A stretch of DNA of 64,000 nt, from assembly GCF_015706575.1 (NCBI RefSeq), contig NW_024037076.1, positions 10,388,777 through 10,452,776 on the forward strand, in the 5' to 3' direction. Under the pieces are notes generated by a model. That model saw only the letters and a program-made list of their open reading frames with translations. It did no database searches and was not told the origin of the DNA. A program made the position numbers and the translations under genes. Of this stretch, positions 46,735 to 57,898 are shown piece by piece; position 1 is the first letter of the stretch, and each line of letters opens with the position of its first letter. The DNA comes from Patiria miniata. Its lineage: Eukaryota; Echinodermata; Asteroidea; Valvatida; Asterinidae.

Positions 46735-46980
46735 CTAATACGGGGTCAGAATACAAAGGTACCTGTAGTCGGATAAACCTGTAGCTGAACGAGTAGCTGT
46801 GCATTTGCGTACAGGCCGGCACTTGCCCATTGTCACATATTTTGCTTGGTTGTTTTCTTGGTTGTACATTACGAGAACACGACGATTTTTTGTGTTAATA
46901 GTCCCTTCTACAAAAAACGTCTCTTGTTTGTGTTGCTGGCACGTATAGGACCACATTGTTTTGGGGTGTTTAGCGAGCAT
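46735..46980 (-). CDS. Protein-like frame of unknown function (downstream piece)
   Basis: MLAKHPKTMWSYTCQQHKQE then TFFVEGTINTKNRRVLVMYN…: 81 residues, hydrophilic, with protein-like composition. It lies on the same strand just after the frame at 47,054-47,332, separated by a stop and a frame change, so the two may be halves of one decayed coding sequence. It is just outside arm Y'. No family recognised. Confidence 0.2.
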   Translation of the reverse strand: MLAKHPKTMWSYTCQQHKQETFFVEGTINTKNRRVLVMYNQENNQAKYVTMGKCRPVRKCTATRSATGLSDYRYLCILTPY

Positions 46981-47053
46981 TCTTGAGGGGGTTGTTGTAC
47001 TGTCTTTCTATCTCAACCGCCACAGGGCTTTCCCTAGGTCATGACCTACAGGT

Positions 47054-47332
47054 TCAAGAATCAATGTATTTTACGGTTCCTCTTTTCATACTCATGTTCC
47101 TGTGTTCAGCGATGATGATATCCCCACATTTGTCCGATAGGTGTTGTAGGCCAGATGTTGCTGGATCAGTTGAAGACTGTTGGTGGGCCCTTTTGAAATT
47201 GACACTTTGCCGGATTTGGTGTTTGAGGTGACTAAATGTTGCCTTTCTGAAAACAAGTCTTCTCCTCTTGTTCACGCCGCGCCGAAATCGCCCCATAATA
47301 TTATAGCTGAAGTAAGATGGCAAACATGACAC
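47054..47332 (-). CDS. Protein-like frame of unknown function (upstream piece)
   Basis: From an inner ATG (about 47,296) it reads MGRFRRGVNKRRRLVFRKAT, FSHLKHQIRQSVNFKRAHQQ and onward for 80 residues. The strongly basic N-terminus is common in transposon-encoded and ribonuclear proteins. No catalytic motif is visible. It could equally be chance. Confidence 0.2.
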   Translation of the reverse strand: MSCLPSYFSYNIMGRFRRGVNKRRRLVFRKATFSHLKHQIRQSVNFKRAHQQSSTDPATSGLQHLSDKCGDIIIAEHRNMSMKRGTVKYIDS

Positions 47333-47345
47333 TTTGTTCCCCTCA

Positions 47346-48360
47346 ACTATGGTGAGAGAAGTTACAAGTGCATGTGGCTACAAATACTGTGAAGATCACA
47401 AGTGAAGTGTGTAGATTGAAAGTGAATAAACCAGGAGTATCGCGCTGGCATGCAATACATTACTTTAGTTTCTTTTGTTATTTTTTTCTTTTATTGGAGG
47501 GGCATCATTGGGGGGTAATTAACCCCAAGCCAGACTGCAGTGGGACGTTACCGCAGACTGATAGCAATTATTTGGAGAGCCAAAAAACCTTAAACAAAAA
47601 CCTAGGCCACTGGTGCATTGCATTCATGGAGTGAAATCATTTCCTTGTAGCGAGTAAGTAGTTCACTGCTAATATGATAATGTGAAATACAAGTGGAGAA
47701 CTATTTCTTGTTTATTGAAGTTCATCTCTCGTTTATCTCTCTGGCCCTTTTTATTTACTTGGTAAACATTTTCAATCCCCCTTCATTCAAGTCGTCTTTC
47801 AAATGAAGAAATATACTGCAATGCTTCAGCCTCACCCCCTCCCCACTCCCACATCACCTGATCGCTTTTTAATTTAAGCCTTTATAGAATGTTTCAACCC
47901 TTAACTGGCAAATGCTGATTCAGTGAAGGAGGCCCCCAACAAATGTCGCTTCACATGCCGCTAAAAGCAGTGTTACAACCACTGCTCTCTATTATACTGA
48001 CTTGATATCGCTTCAGGCCCTGGGGGTGAAGTCACTGGACGCCATTTTGACACTCACTTTGGCTACGTAAAAAATATATAATTTATGCGAAGTCAAGAAT
48101 AAAATGATATATTCGAACATATATTAACATGAGTAAAATAACACTGTGTGTAAAATGAATAAATAAAAACGTGTTTAATGATCCAAAATGGCTTCCTAAA
48201 CAATTGTAATTCTGTGTTTTCTATTTACGGATCCGTTCGTTGTGGGGCTCTGAGGGAGCTTCAAACTGGCCGCTGCGTGTGTGCGAGGGCGACACAGTCT
48301 TGTGCTCACGCATATACTCGAAGCCCTATCCAGTCAGTACCCCCCCCCCCGAAAAAAAAA
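47346..48360. other. Non-coding stretch, no gene seen
   Basis: AT-rich DNA without supported coding, RNA or repeat features; an AT-rich segment with AAATA words spans 48,060-48,180. Confidence 0.4.
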
Positions 48361-48367
48361 TTCAGTA

Positions 48368-48647
48368 GTTACAACTGACAATGTAGCAACCATCGGATAA
48401 CGTATCACCAACCGATAATGTAACAGAAATTGACAGATATTGTAGTAAACGTTATTGCAATCTGTCAAGTTGCCTTGTCGGTTAGGGCTGATAATACTAC
48501 CACAATAACTGATAGTGTAGTATATTTTACTACGCTGTCGGTCAATGTTTGCTACATTATCGGTTAGTGATACAATATCGGTCAATTTGTGTGACATTAT
48601 CGGTGGATGTTATGCGATCCATTGGTTACTACTTTATCAGTTGTAAC
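48368..48647. mobile_element. 280 bp foldback MITE of the GTTACAACTGA family
   Basis: The left end GTTACAACTGACAATGTAGC faces the complement of GTTACAACTGATAAAGTAGT. The interior repeats ACCGATAATGTA-type words in both directions, so nearly the whole element is self-complementary. Same termini as the 2.9 kb element at 56,856-59,772. No target duplication visible. Confidence 0.75.
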
Positions 48648-49240
48648 AGAGCAGCCCTCATATTTAGGTCTGTTACAGACTATAAACTATAACTTTAGGG
48701 TCCAAAGAGTTACATTTCCCTGTCCCTGCTACCTTGGCGGTGTAGATTTCACATTTAAGTATGATTAAGACTGTCTTTAAATGATTCGTTTCATTTGTTG
48801 GGTAAGTGGTATGATATTCAAGGTGGTTTGCTATTCAGAATTACTCTTGGAGGACGACTGCATTAAGGAGTACATCGAAATCATAGATGTATAATGTAAC
48901 GGGGTCAGGGGAAAATATTGGATCCCAAATTTAGAGGATGATACGCAGCTCGTGGCCACCATTTTGTCTTCCCACCCGGCCTATACCGACTTAATCTGAG
49001 TTTAAACAACTTGCAGTGTATAGATATAAATATTGCAAAAGTACATGGCTTACTCAGCAGTGTATTGAACTAGAGTTGTGAACTAGGAGCGTGCCGCCAT
49101 CCTATAACACCCTCTTTCTCACGTGAGGAATAATAATGGCATTACAATCTATAGCAAATGCCGCAGGCAGTACAGGTATACCTATTCAAACTAAGTCACG
49201 AAAGATGAATGATGACCGTGAAAAAAGTCAATGGGTTTGT
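48648..49240. other. Non-coding stretch, no gene seen
   Basis: No supported feature. Confidence 0.4.
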
Positions 49241-49241
49241 A

Positions 49242-49922
49242 AAGGCCCTGTCCCACTGTCTGCGATCGCATATGCGCTCTCACTGCGTCCTTGAAATAAA
49301 TGGCTGGGGCGCAACAACAGCTACTAGATCGCAGCGACAACTACACAGGTCGCCTGATGGGCCCCGGAGGGTCTTTATTGTCTCCGATGAGCGCCAACGT
49401 TTTTTTTTAACATGCTTAAAATAATCGCAACACCTCTGCGCTTTGGCAGGGCACCGTAATGACGCAACTCGGGCGCTCTGCGAGCTTAAATCGCGCGACA
49501 TCGACTTGGCATTGACGCAGCGTAGTCGCAATACAGTCCATGCATTCTCCATGAGAAAGTAACTCGACTTCGATGAAGTTATCGAATAAATTTGAAACTG
49601 GACTGCGGATTGACCGTTTTGTCTTGGTATTTATAAGAGCGCAAGTGACGTCACGTGAGCGTATTTGCGAGCGCGAGGCAACGCGAGCTACTAGGACGTA
49701 TCAACAATGAGCAGAGCGTAGTGTAGCGCAGTGACAGCGCATAGAGAGCGATTTGAGCCCATCGTGAGCGCGGGATAAACGCAGTATGAGAGTAGCTTGA
49801 GCTACTTTCTGGCCACTTAATACAGAATATTGTCATTTACGTGCGTCGTCGCTGCGATTGTTAAATTTATTAAATATTTTGGTCGCCGTAATGTGAGAGC
49901 GCATATAATGTGACAAGCCCTT
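49242..49922. mobile_element. 681 bp TIR element, CpG-rich
   Basis: Left end AAGGCCCTGTCCCAC followed by ATATGCGCTCTCAC; right end the complement of AAGGGCTTGTCACATTATAT followed by GCGCTCTCAC. The interior is rich in GCG and CGC words, unlike its neighbours. Short frames inside are not protein-like. The superfamily is undetermined, since no target duplication is clear. Confidence 0.65.
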
Positions 49923-50099
49923 AACACCCACCTTGGTTCATGGTCCACGCAGTATTTCGCAAGTCACCATGACTTTTGCCAACGCGTTTCAGTACTTGGA
50001 TGATGCTAATGTGTGTCTTACAGTCCAGTCCTCTTTGTGTTGAGACAAACGGTGGTTTATTAATATTGAGTATTCATAGTTCTTAAAATTTGCAAGGCT

Positions 50100-50640
50100 A
50101 GTTCGTTTTCTGGAAATTTACGAGGCTTTATGGCATGCAAAGTAAAATCAATAGGGGCGGCTTGCACTGTACATTTTGATACCTTTTGTTCGCATGTCCA
50201 CAGCGACTGCAGTGTAGATACACACGCGTTTATTTTTGGTGGACATCGAGGATTTTGTATTGTTCTCTTCATCGAACTTTGGTTCATACTTTTTTTTTGG
50301 CAACAGCTCCCACTGGTTTGTACAACGTTTTCTTATCGAGGACGTCCTCATTTGAATCTAATTGTCATCTATTACACAATGATGTTTCAATGGAGGATTT
50401 TCTTTTGTTCCTCTTTCCGTTTCCTTTGTTTGTACTATAGATTTTTTGCGACAACTCTCATTGATTTTGTACACGTTTTCTAATCGAGGTCGTCCTCGAT
50501 TTGGTCCCTGTACTCGATTCACCGATGATGTTGCACGTGCGTGTCCTCGATTTACACCATAAACAAACTCACACCCACACACGTTATGTTATCCTCTACT
50601 TATAAGGACTTTTTCGTTCGAATTGTTTGTTTGGACACCA
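50100..50640. repeat. Degenerate repeats with the CAACAGCTCTCATTGG motif
   Basis: The stretch TTTGGCAACAGCTCCCACTG … GTTTTCTTATCGAGGACGTC (50,297-50,345) recurs at 50,445-50,495. The motif is also at 41,268-41,295 and, inverted, at 31,733-31,760. No coding signal. Confidence 0.5.
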
Positions 50641-50982
50641 CTTTTGCTCAACATCTCAATTAACGTTTGTACAGGAAAACACCCGGTGGACTTGACTCAG
50701 CCATGTCCTCGCGGTTATTATTATCACAAATCTCCCATTGTTTGAAAGTCTTCAGTACATTACTAACATATTGTCGTACAAGTTGGTACCTAAACAAATC
50801 TATGAAGCCATCGGGAGTTCGTGTAGATAAATCAGACGGTTATTTATCGCTCCCCATCACGCTCAATTAATTACTTCGGGAACAACCACGTACCAGCCCC
50901 GTTTCTACAGAACAAGTGAATATCGGATGATCAAGGTACCAACTTTTATGACAACGTAAGTGATAGTAATGCCGGACAATTA

Positions 50983-51228
50983 ATGGCGGCAGAACACAGT
51001 CGTTTGGCGAGGCCGGTTGGAGTTGTTTTGGTTCTCAAATCAACCAAAAATTCCGCCCAAATTGTATTGTATGAAATGCTAAAAGGGTTCAAATGTATTG
51101 AGTTTTGTGGTTCGTGTACGCAGTGTAAACAATCGGTTTTGTTAACTTCACAGATCCGGTACATTCCAAATTCGCACACTCAGTTCCCGGGGTCTTTTGC
51201 TAAGCAGAGCGTATGTTGCAATACCTGA
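50983..51228 (+). CDS. Candidate short or first-exon coding frame, unknown product
   Basis: An ATG in a fair context (TTAATGGCGG) opens 81 codons, MAAEHSRLARPVGVVLVLKS … KCIEFCGSCTQCKQSVLLTS. It has a C-x2-C-x2-C cluster and a mixed composition. It lies in GC-richer, non-repeated DNA just left of the second palindrome. No signal peptide and no recognised domain. It may be a chance frame. Confidence 0.22.
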   Translation: MAAEHSRLARPVGVVLVLKSTKNSAQIVLYEMLKGFKCIEFCGSCTQCKQSVLLTSQIRYIPNSHTQFPGSFAKQSVCCNT

Positions 51229-52330
51229 TGCGCTATTGCACTCATTATTCAAGAAGGAGCAATTTACATGCGCGGCAAAACACACGTCCATTCGCCCCAC
51301 TTCGAGCTAAAATCCTTTCCCCATACACGGAGCACTTCCCTCGTCGTGTGTTACCCACGAACAGAAAACTGGAGTTCTCGGTCCAGATTCCAGTCCCGTA
51401 CTTAGTTTAAGGCAATGGAAGGTCACCCTCGCGTGGTCGCAAGGCTGGGCGTGGTAAAGTACCATGTAATGTAAATGAGTGACATCGTGACCATTAAAGG
51501 GAAGAAACAACATTTGCAAACATCAAAACACGAAGTGATCAAACTATCACGAAATATCTTTCTATGTGTTAGGATCGACATTCTAAAGCCCCCAATAAAA
51601 CCGTGGTTTCTGGTGTGATGACATTTTAAAGAAACATGGTATTTTTCCAACGCTGGTCGGCCGACCAGTGTTGGAGAAAACTGTTGTTTTTTTCCCTTCA
51701 AAAATTGCTCTTAATTTTTCATAATTAGTTTTTCCGCAGTTTTTTGTGCAATTGATTACACACCTACGAGGTACAAGACTGTCGGACTGGTTCCCTGACC
51801 TTACAACAAACTGCTCCGTTTCATCTTAAGTGGGGTCAGGAAAGCAGACTACAAGAACATGATGTTTTTCTTGGTTTTTCCAGCATATTCAGGCCCAAAG
51901 CGTGAAACAAGTCAGTTTGATTATAGTTACCATAACATTCATATCCCCCAAGTCCATTTACTACTGGAAATTACAGCAAGAGCAAATGTTGTACATTCCC
52001 TTTAAGGCTGTCATTCACTCCAACAATGTTGCTCAATGTATTTTTTTTTTACTTTCTGCAGCCCCATCTAAACAGTGCACACCCTCTTTATATATTTTCA
52101 CTTTTTTGGTGTGTTTGCACACATTCCTATAGCCTCTTTGGACGAGGCTTCTTATTAAGTCAGCCCCACGGAAGATTACCAATGGTTCATTCCTAAATCA
52201 ATGCTCATGTATTATTAAACCCTGAGTTTTCAGCTGCCTATAATTTAAATACCGGAGGTCTCCCTCATATTCGGCAGTGCAGCGAACCAACCAACCAACG
52301 TGGTGCGACGAACCCTAAACTTAAAGTTGT
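51195..52330 (+). repeat. Outer left arm of the second palindromic domain
   Basis: Inverse of 62,690-63,280. The clearest runs are 51,385-51,500 with 63,010-63,125 (AGTCCCGTACTTAGTTTAAG) and 52,010-52,330 with 62,690-62,945 (TAAATCAATGCTCATGTATT region). About 490 bp at 51,505-51,990 has no counterpart in the right arm. Confidence 0.75.
51644..51679. repeat. Short near-perfect palindrome
   Basis: Arms CCAACGCTGGTCGG and CCGACCAGTGTTGG meet without a loop at 51,660/51,661. One mismatch. Lies in the part of the left arm that is missing from the right arm. Confidence 0.7.
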
Positions 52331-52369
52331 GCGGCCAACTTGTTTGTTGTGTAGCTAATCCGAATGTGG

Positions 52370-52905
52370 GTGACAGACCAATATTAATGTGCGAATCGAT
52401 CCCCGAAGTGCAGAGCTACGAAGCTCCACTCCCTCTAAGTAGGTTGTAAACCAGGAGAGGTAGCAATGCACTCAATAGTAGTACCATGCGGCTTCGATTA
52501 CCATCTGAACGCCGTCAGCCTCAGCATGAACCAGCAGTGTGGTTGTCCGTTCTAGCAAGTACCAGCCCCGTCACCGTATACGCGAAGCAGTCCGTTCCCG
52601 CTGCGGCCCGCCTGGCTCCCACTAGCTATTCCCCGTATTGTTCAGCTATTCACGCTAGTAGCCACGGTCCTGTCGCGAAACATTATCCAACAGTGCACAG
52701 TGCCCCGGTTGGTACGCCTCATGCACACCCTGGCTCGAACATAGTGTGATCTAGTACACTCGCGGGCCTCGTCCAGCTGCCTCCTCAACAGCGGCTCGGC
52801 CGTCGATATGACGTACCATGACCACTCGGTTCAGTTAGAATTGGAAAATATAGGAGGGTCCACGAATATCGACACATACTGTTGCATTCCCTAATATTTC
52901 GTCAC
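52370..52905 (+). repeat. GC-rich element, copy a
   Basis: One of four copies of a CpG-rich repeat (markers GCGGCTTCGATTACCAT, CGTTCCCGCTGCGGCCCGCC, CACCCTGGCTCGAAC, CGGCCGTCGA). Copies: a (this), b inverted at 53,085-53,440, c at 59,990-60,715, d inverted at 60,850-61,375. A frame at 52,486-52,749 has a partial reading in copy d (PTVHSAPVG against PVVHSVPVD), but the other copies are open only in pieces. Confidence 0.75.
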
Positions 52906-53084
52906 TAACTACATAAACAATTACCAAAAGAAGTTAGCAGGAAACAGGAATGTTGGGTGAGAGTCACTCAGTCACTAGGCCTATACTGGTTATTAATTAA
53001 TATATCTTCACTTTATAACTTTGTCGCAATTCCTGGGGCTTTTCCTTGGAAGCGTTTAAGTTAATGAGGTAAGTGTCTAAGTAT

Positions 53085-53440
53085 CACAAAGTCTACGTTT
53101 GATACACCCAACCGGCGGAACCAAGTCAATAAATGAATCTAGCTGAACCGAGTGTGCATGGTACGGGTTGTCGACGGCCGAACCGAAACGATTACTGGCT
53201 TTATGCTGAACAATACGGGGAATAGCTATCTGGAGCCAGGCGGGGCGTAGCGGGAAGGAACCGCTGTGGTAAAAGGGGCGGGTACTAGCTATGGACGGGT
53301 TAGAACACCGTGCATTCAGATGGCAATCGAAGCCGCACTGTACCATTAGAACTAGTGGCTGCATTACTACTTCTCCTGGCCTACAACCTCTTTACAGACG
53401 AGACCTTCGTAATGGCACTGCACGTCAGGGATCTATCGCA
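53085..53440 (-). repeat. GC-rich element, copy b (inverse of a)
   Basis: Shares GGCCGAACCGAAAC, CAGGCGGGGCGTAGCGGGAA and GAAGCCGCACTG with copies a, c and d. With a it forms a hairpin with a spacer of roughly 180 bp. It is shortened in the middle. Confidence 0.7.
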
Positions 53441-53886
53441 CAAAAAAAATATAGGGTGCACTGAATTAATTCAAGCCCCATTGAAAACAGTGAAAAATCA
53501 ACAGAGTTCAGGGCCAAATAACATGCAGTCCGACATCAATGGGGTTTCTCAAACAAACACTAATTTACTGTATCCTTCATATGTCTGTTTCTTTTCCATT
53601 TGTGGTGGGTTAGCCAATTACACTTTTAAATATTCACAACCATACAAACTCACCCACGCTTACATAGGCATAGAAGTGGGGTACTTCCTCTGTTCTCGTG
53701 TACTAAAATTTTGCAACGTCGCACACGTATGTCAAAATGCTCTTATTTTAACCATAGTTAATTTCCTGGGCTGAAATTCGGACTTAATATCCCTTTTTTT
53801 TAAACTCTTCCATTTGCGACAAATCAACCCACCTTGGAAATTCCTAGTTTTTTTAGTAAAATCCATATATCTATTTCGTTAAAAAT
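53441..53886. other. AT-rich stretch with a long open frame, no gene called
   Basis: A frame of 154 codons ends at 53,774 but starts inside repeat b without an ATG, and its reading (…PSYVCFFSICGGLANYTF…) shows no domain. I leave it uncalled. Confidence 0.3.
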
Positions 53887-53968
53887 TTGTGGGGTACCAA
53901 AATGGTACCCCGCAAGTCGGTGGGCATTCCTTGTGGGGTACCTCCCATTGTTCCGGTACCCCACAAGG
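53887..53968. repeat. Four alternating TTGTGGGGTACC half-sites forming two hairpins
   Basis: Hairpin 1: TTGTGGGGTACC (53,887-53,898) with GGTACCCCGCAA (53,904-53,915). Hairpin 2: CCTTGTGGGGTACC (53,929-53,942) with GGTACCCCACAAGG (53,955-53,968), perfect over 14 bp with a 12-base loop. Confidence 0.8.
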
Positions 53969-55330
53969 CAGTTTTTGTACACGCACCCCCCCCCCCCCAA
54001 AATGATCACACTTCCCCTGGACAGCATGTAGCCATTTACAAATGTCATCCATCTACTTTCTCGGGCAAATAGGACACATGTTTTAACCGTTATATTATCA
54101 AATGTGCTATTAGAAGGAACCAAGGAGTTGAACCTAGGCTATATTTACACAAATTCACTCTTTTTTTTAAGCCAAACGGTCCCCTTTTTCATAAGAAGTT
54201 TTGGGAGACACTTTCATGCTAATGAGCTCGCGTAGAAATGTCTACTTCAATTAGTTCACTGCACCCAATTGGTGTGCCGCACACATGCATTTACCGCACA
54301 GCGGTGAGTAAAACTAATTAAGGACATTGTCGCTCAAGAACTCAACTGTATACTCTCTGTGTTTTGGTATGTTACTTTCTTACATTTTATACATGTACAT
54401 GTATGTTTCTGCCTATGCACATGTGACCACCTAGTTAGTCTGGGTACCAGAACAAAATATTCTGACTATGCTGAAATCGTAGAGGCGACGCGACATATGG
54501 CACCATTCTGCACCCGTTGATCAGAAGAAAAAGAAATATAACAATTTCCAGAAGTTGCAGACTGACTTAAGTCACGAAAATAAATAAGAACATTTTTCCA
54601 ATCATGTTATGAGCTGAGATTGTCTAAATTTGAAAACATTTCAGAAAAAAAGGAGATTTAAAAGACAAAAAAAATCTCCCCCCCCCCCAAAAAAAAAAAA
54701 AAATCTTCAAAACCCGCGTGAATCAGTCCAGTTTTAAAACTATTTCTCCAGTATTCCTGGACAAATGATATACCCTGCCAAATAGATTTAAAAAAAATAG
54801 ATGAAAATGATGAAACCATTTTCGATTTATTGCGAATAGGACAGTTCAAGAAAGTAGGACTCATACTTTTGCCGCTGACCGATCTAGCACAGCGTGATTA
54901 TCCGCCTAGCGGAAGCCGGTCCGGTGCCTCCAGTGGACGGCCCAACATTGGCAGTCCGTGCACGGTGACATCGTTTTTGAGGGCGCGCGGTTCGTACTTG
55001 TAGGGCCTACGTTCGGTCGGCAACTACAAAAATACAACCCACCTAAGGTACGCAAGCCTATTCGCAGTAACTCGTAAATCCAGTAATATTTTTTGTATAT
55101 ATCTCATTTAAATGCTATGATAAGTGGCACGTTTGGGGAAACTGGATAACATTTAAAAAAAAAAAAAATCAATTCACGCTGATTCTTTTCACCGATGAAT
55201 GCATGGACATATTTTTCTTATTACAAAAATTTGGTGTATAAAATATAAATGAACTCATTTCATTTCATCCGGTAGTATGTATTTAACTTAATCCAGCAAA
55301 ATGTGCAGGATGTTTTCGGATAGAAATTGA
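53969..55330. other. Non-coding stretch, no gene seen
   Basis: Contains poly-C and poly-A tracts (53,984-53,999; 54,677-54,702) and an unusual GC-rich island at 54,880-55,025 with no match elsewhere in the window. No coding frame is convincing. Confidence 0.4.
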
Positions 55331-55374
55331 CGTACCGCTTTCCTCTCCACGGCGTTGCCGTTTCGACATGTGAC

Positions 55375-55535
55375 AGTCACCATGAACTCTAGACTAGTCC
55401 TGCAGTAGTCCAAGAACGGGGTGCTCTGTGTGCCTTGCTTTTCTGAACTCATGAACTTGAGGTTTTGTTAACAGGCAGTTTCCACAACCACAATTTTAAG
55501 TAACAGAACTGACAAAGGAGGGAACATAGGGGGTC
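55375..55535 (+). repeat. Left partner of a split inverted repeat
   Basis: Inverse of 56,735-56,855 and of 59,795-59,850 taken together. The two right-hand pieces are the flanks of the 2.9 kb element, so this copy represents the site without that element. Confidence 0.65.
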
Positions 55536-55993
55536 GACGGTTTGAGGTTTGGTGTTTACAAAAATGAGTTGTTCAAGTGACATTGTCCTTGGTTATACTC
55601 ATTATTATTATTTCAATGTTATGTGTTTGTTGTATACGTGTATTTATAAAAGTTCCTTTAGCATGACATTCTGAAATATTTTATTAGAATAGTTCCCTAA
55701 TGTTTATTTTAAATTACATGTATAATGGACGCCTTTAGATAAACAGCATTAACTACTTTTAATGCAAATTGTATAAGTCAACCACATTTTAGCGACGCTG
55801 TGTTAAAAAATCTGGAGTGCACAAGTTTCGTTTGAATAGAAAGTTTCAGCATAAGCTAAACAATGTCAAGAAAACTACAAGGCATTTCCAATTTTGTGGC
55901 GACAAAACTGCTAATATCCAAATTTCTTACATGAAATTAAAATAACCCATTACAAGTACTGCCTTTGTAGGTACATGTAGTTTACATTGCAAG

Positions 55994-56200
55994 ACCAAGT
56001 GAAACTAAAATGTGGGCAAGACCTGGTTTTATGCAATGTCAAGACCCCGAGTGAAACGTATGCGTTTACTGCACTGACGGCGGATTGCTTATTTCGTTGC
56101 AACAAAGCCACTAAGGTGAGGAATGCGGAAATAAACTGCAATGACCTCAGCGACGACAGTTCATTCATAAATCCGAACGCCACTGCTGTTTGCAATCTCA
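55994..56200 (+). CDS. Candidate internal exon, six-cysteine extracellular-type module
   Basis: Between an acceptor (TTTACATTGCAAG|ACC) and a donor (CTCA|GTGAGT) lie 207 bases, phase 1 at both ends, the usual format of shuffled extracellular modules. The reading is open and cysteine-rich: LKCGQDLVLC, TALTADCLFRC, AEINCNDLS, TAVCNLS, giving C-x6-C-x17-C-x3-C-x12-C-x17-C, with possible N-glycosylation sites at NAT and NLS. An alternative acceptor at 55,980 would start it 13 bases earlier. I recognise no family. Its last 120 bases and the donor are repeated three more times downstream, but those copies have TAA where this one has TTA. Neighbouring exons were not found in the window. Confidence 0.45.
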
Positions 56201-56695
56201 GTGAGTAACTGAGCGATAGAGGGCGTTATCACAGAGTTTCGGCAGCGGATTGCTAATTTCGTTGCAACAAAGCCACTAAGGTGAGGAATGCGGAAATAAA
56301 CTGCAATGACCTCAGCGACGACTGTTCATTCATAAATCCGAACGCCAATGCTGTTTGCAATCTCAGTGAGTAACTGAGCGATAGAGGGCGTTATCACATA
56401 GTTGCGGCGGCGGATTGCTAATTTCGTTGCAACCATAAGGTGAGGAATTCGGAAATAAACTGCAGTGACCTCAGCGAGGACTGTTCATTCATAAATCCGT
56501 TCGCTACTGCTATTTGCGATCTCAGTGAGTAACTGAGCGATAGAGGGCGTTATCACATAGTTTCGGCGGCTAATTTGCTAATTTCGTTGCAAAAAACCCA
56601 TTAAGGTGAGGAATGCGGAAATAAACTGCAGTGACCTCAGCGAGGACTGTTCATTCATAAATCCGTTCGCTACTGCTATTTGCGATCTCAGTGAG
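56081..56695. repeat. Four-copy tandem repeat, period about 165 bp, derived from the exon
   Basis: Units begin near 56,081, 56,246, 56,411 and 56,571 with CGGATTGCTAATTTCGTTGC. Each ends in CTCAGTGAGTAACTGAGCGA and a GAGGGCGTTATCACA spacer. Unit 1 is the 3' part of the candidate exon plus the start of its intron. Later units carry stops in the exon frame, so they look like intronic by-products, each with an intact donor-like GTGAGT. Confidence 0.85.
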
Positions 56696-57238
56696 TTTAA
56701 CCATTGTCGCTGAAGAACTCATAGATGTAACAACATCAACCATTGACCCCCTTTATTTTCCCTCCTTTGTCAGTTACTGGAAGTTGTGCTCATGGTAACT
56801 GCCGGTTCATCAATCCTGAAGTTCATTAGTTCAGAAAGCGAGGCACACAAGGCATGTTACAACTGACTTGTAGTAACCAACGGATAACGTATCACCAACC
56901 GATAATGTATCACAAATTGACTGATATTGTATTACTAACCGATAGAGTAGCAAAAATTGACTGATAGTGTAAAATTTGTATCCGATAATGCATCACGTGT
57001 CGACGGATAATGTAGTTACCAAAAGAAAATGTATCCGATAATGTATCACCACAAAACGGATACTGTATCAACCGATAACGTATCAAAATCAACCGATAAT
57101 GTATCAGTATTAGGAAAGGTATATAAAAATGTCTGTTTATGTCTTATTGTTTGCACTTGCTAAATCATCGTTGCGCTCACAAAATTCAAACAAATCTCAA
57201 ATGGAATATAACAATACGTTGTTTACTGTCTTTTTTAT

Positions 57239-57898
57239 CAGGGCAGATCCAGGAAGCTCCAGATCCAGGAAGCTTGTTCAGGCTCGGCAGGGTTTTTTGT
57301 AATCAGTAAATCAGTACTGACATGAAGACATTTTTTTTCTTTTAACCGGACACTTGGCTTCTCCGTAAAATCCAAAAGTATATGGGGGCTGGTACGATTC
57401 TTCAAATGGTGTCGTTGTTCAAATCTGACGATCATGAACACTATAATAATATAATAGTGTATAATTACCCCCATACTCCCGCTGGCTACGCCTCTGTGTC
57501 ACATTGTTGCGGACAAGCGGTCATAGAGGTAATTATAATGAGTATCATTGGGCGCGGATCCAGATGGCTCCGACTCAATTTTTTTTTTCCCATGGAAATA
57601 CGTAAAAAAATAATGTAAAACTCTCCCTGCTCTGACACCCCAAAATAATTATACTGGTATTAATGATCGACTTTGTGAAATTACGGGGTATTTGTACTGT
57701 ATTGTTTAATATAGTGTTAATGATGATCGGATTTGAACAGCGCCCCCACTGAAACTAGGATATGAGCACCCCACCCCCCCCCCCCCACACCCACACACCT
57801 ATTGATTTTGCTGAGGCCAAGTGACCGAAAGAAAAAACTGTCAACATTGATTTCCGATGAACCCCCCACCCCTGCAAAAATTCCTGGATCTGCCCCTG
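57239..57898. mobile_element. 660 bp TIR element nested in the 2.9 kb element
   Basis: Left end CAGGGCAGATCCAGGA (with a second CCAGATCCAGGAAGC directly after); right end the complement of CAGGGGCAGATCCAGGA. A related GGGCGCGGATCCAGATGG stands at 57,548, perhaps a second, broken copy. No target duplication is seen. The CAGGGGC…GATCC terminus is of hAT type by appearance only. Confidence 0.5.

Noticed and set aside
53310-53774. Plus-strand frame of 154 codons
   Set aside because: No ATG start, its first third is repeat copy b, and copies a, c and d do not keep the reading.
56910-57092. Minus-strand frame with RYRLIQYPFCGDTL
   Set aside because: It is the translation of the repeated CCGATAATGTATCA words of the element's arm.
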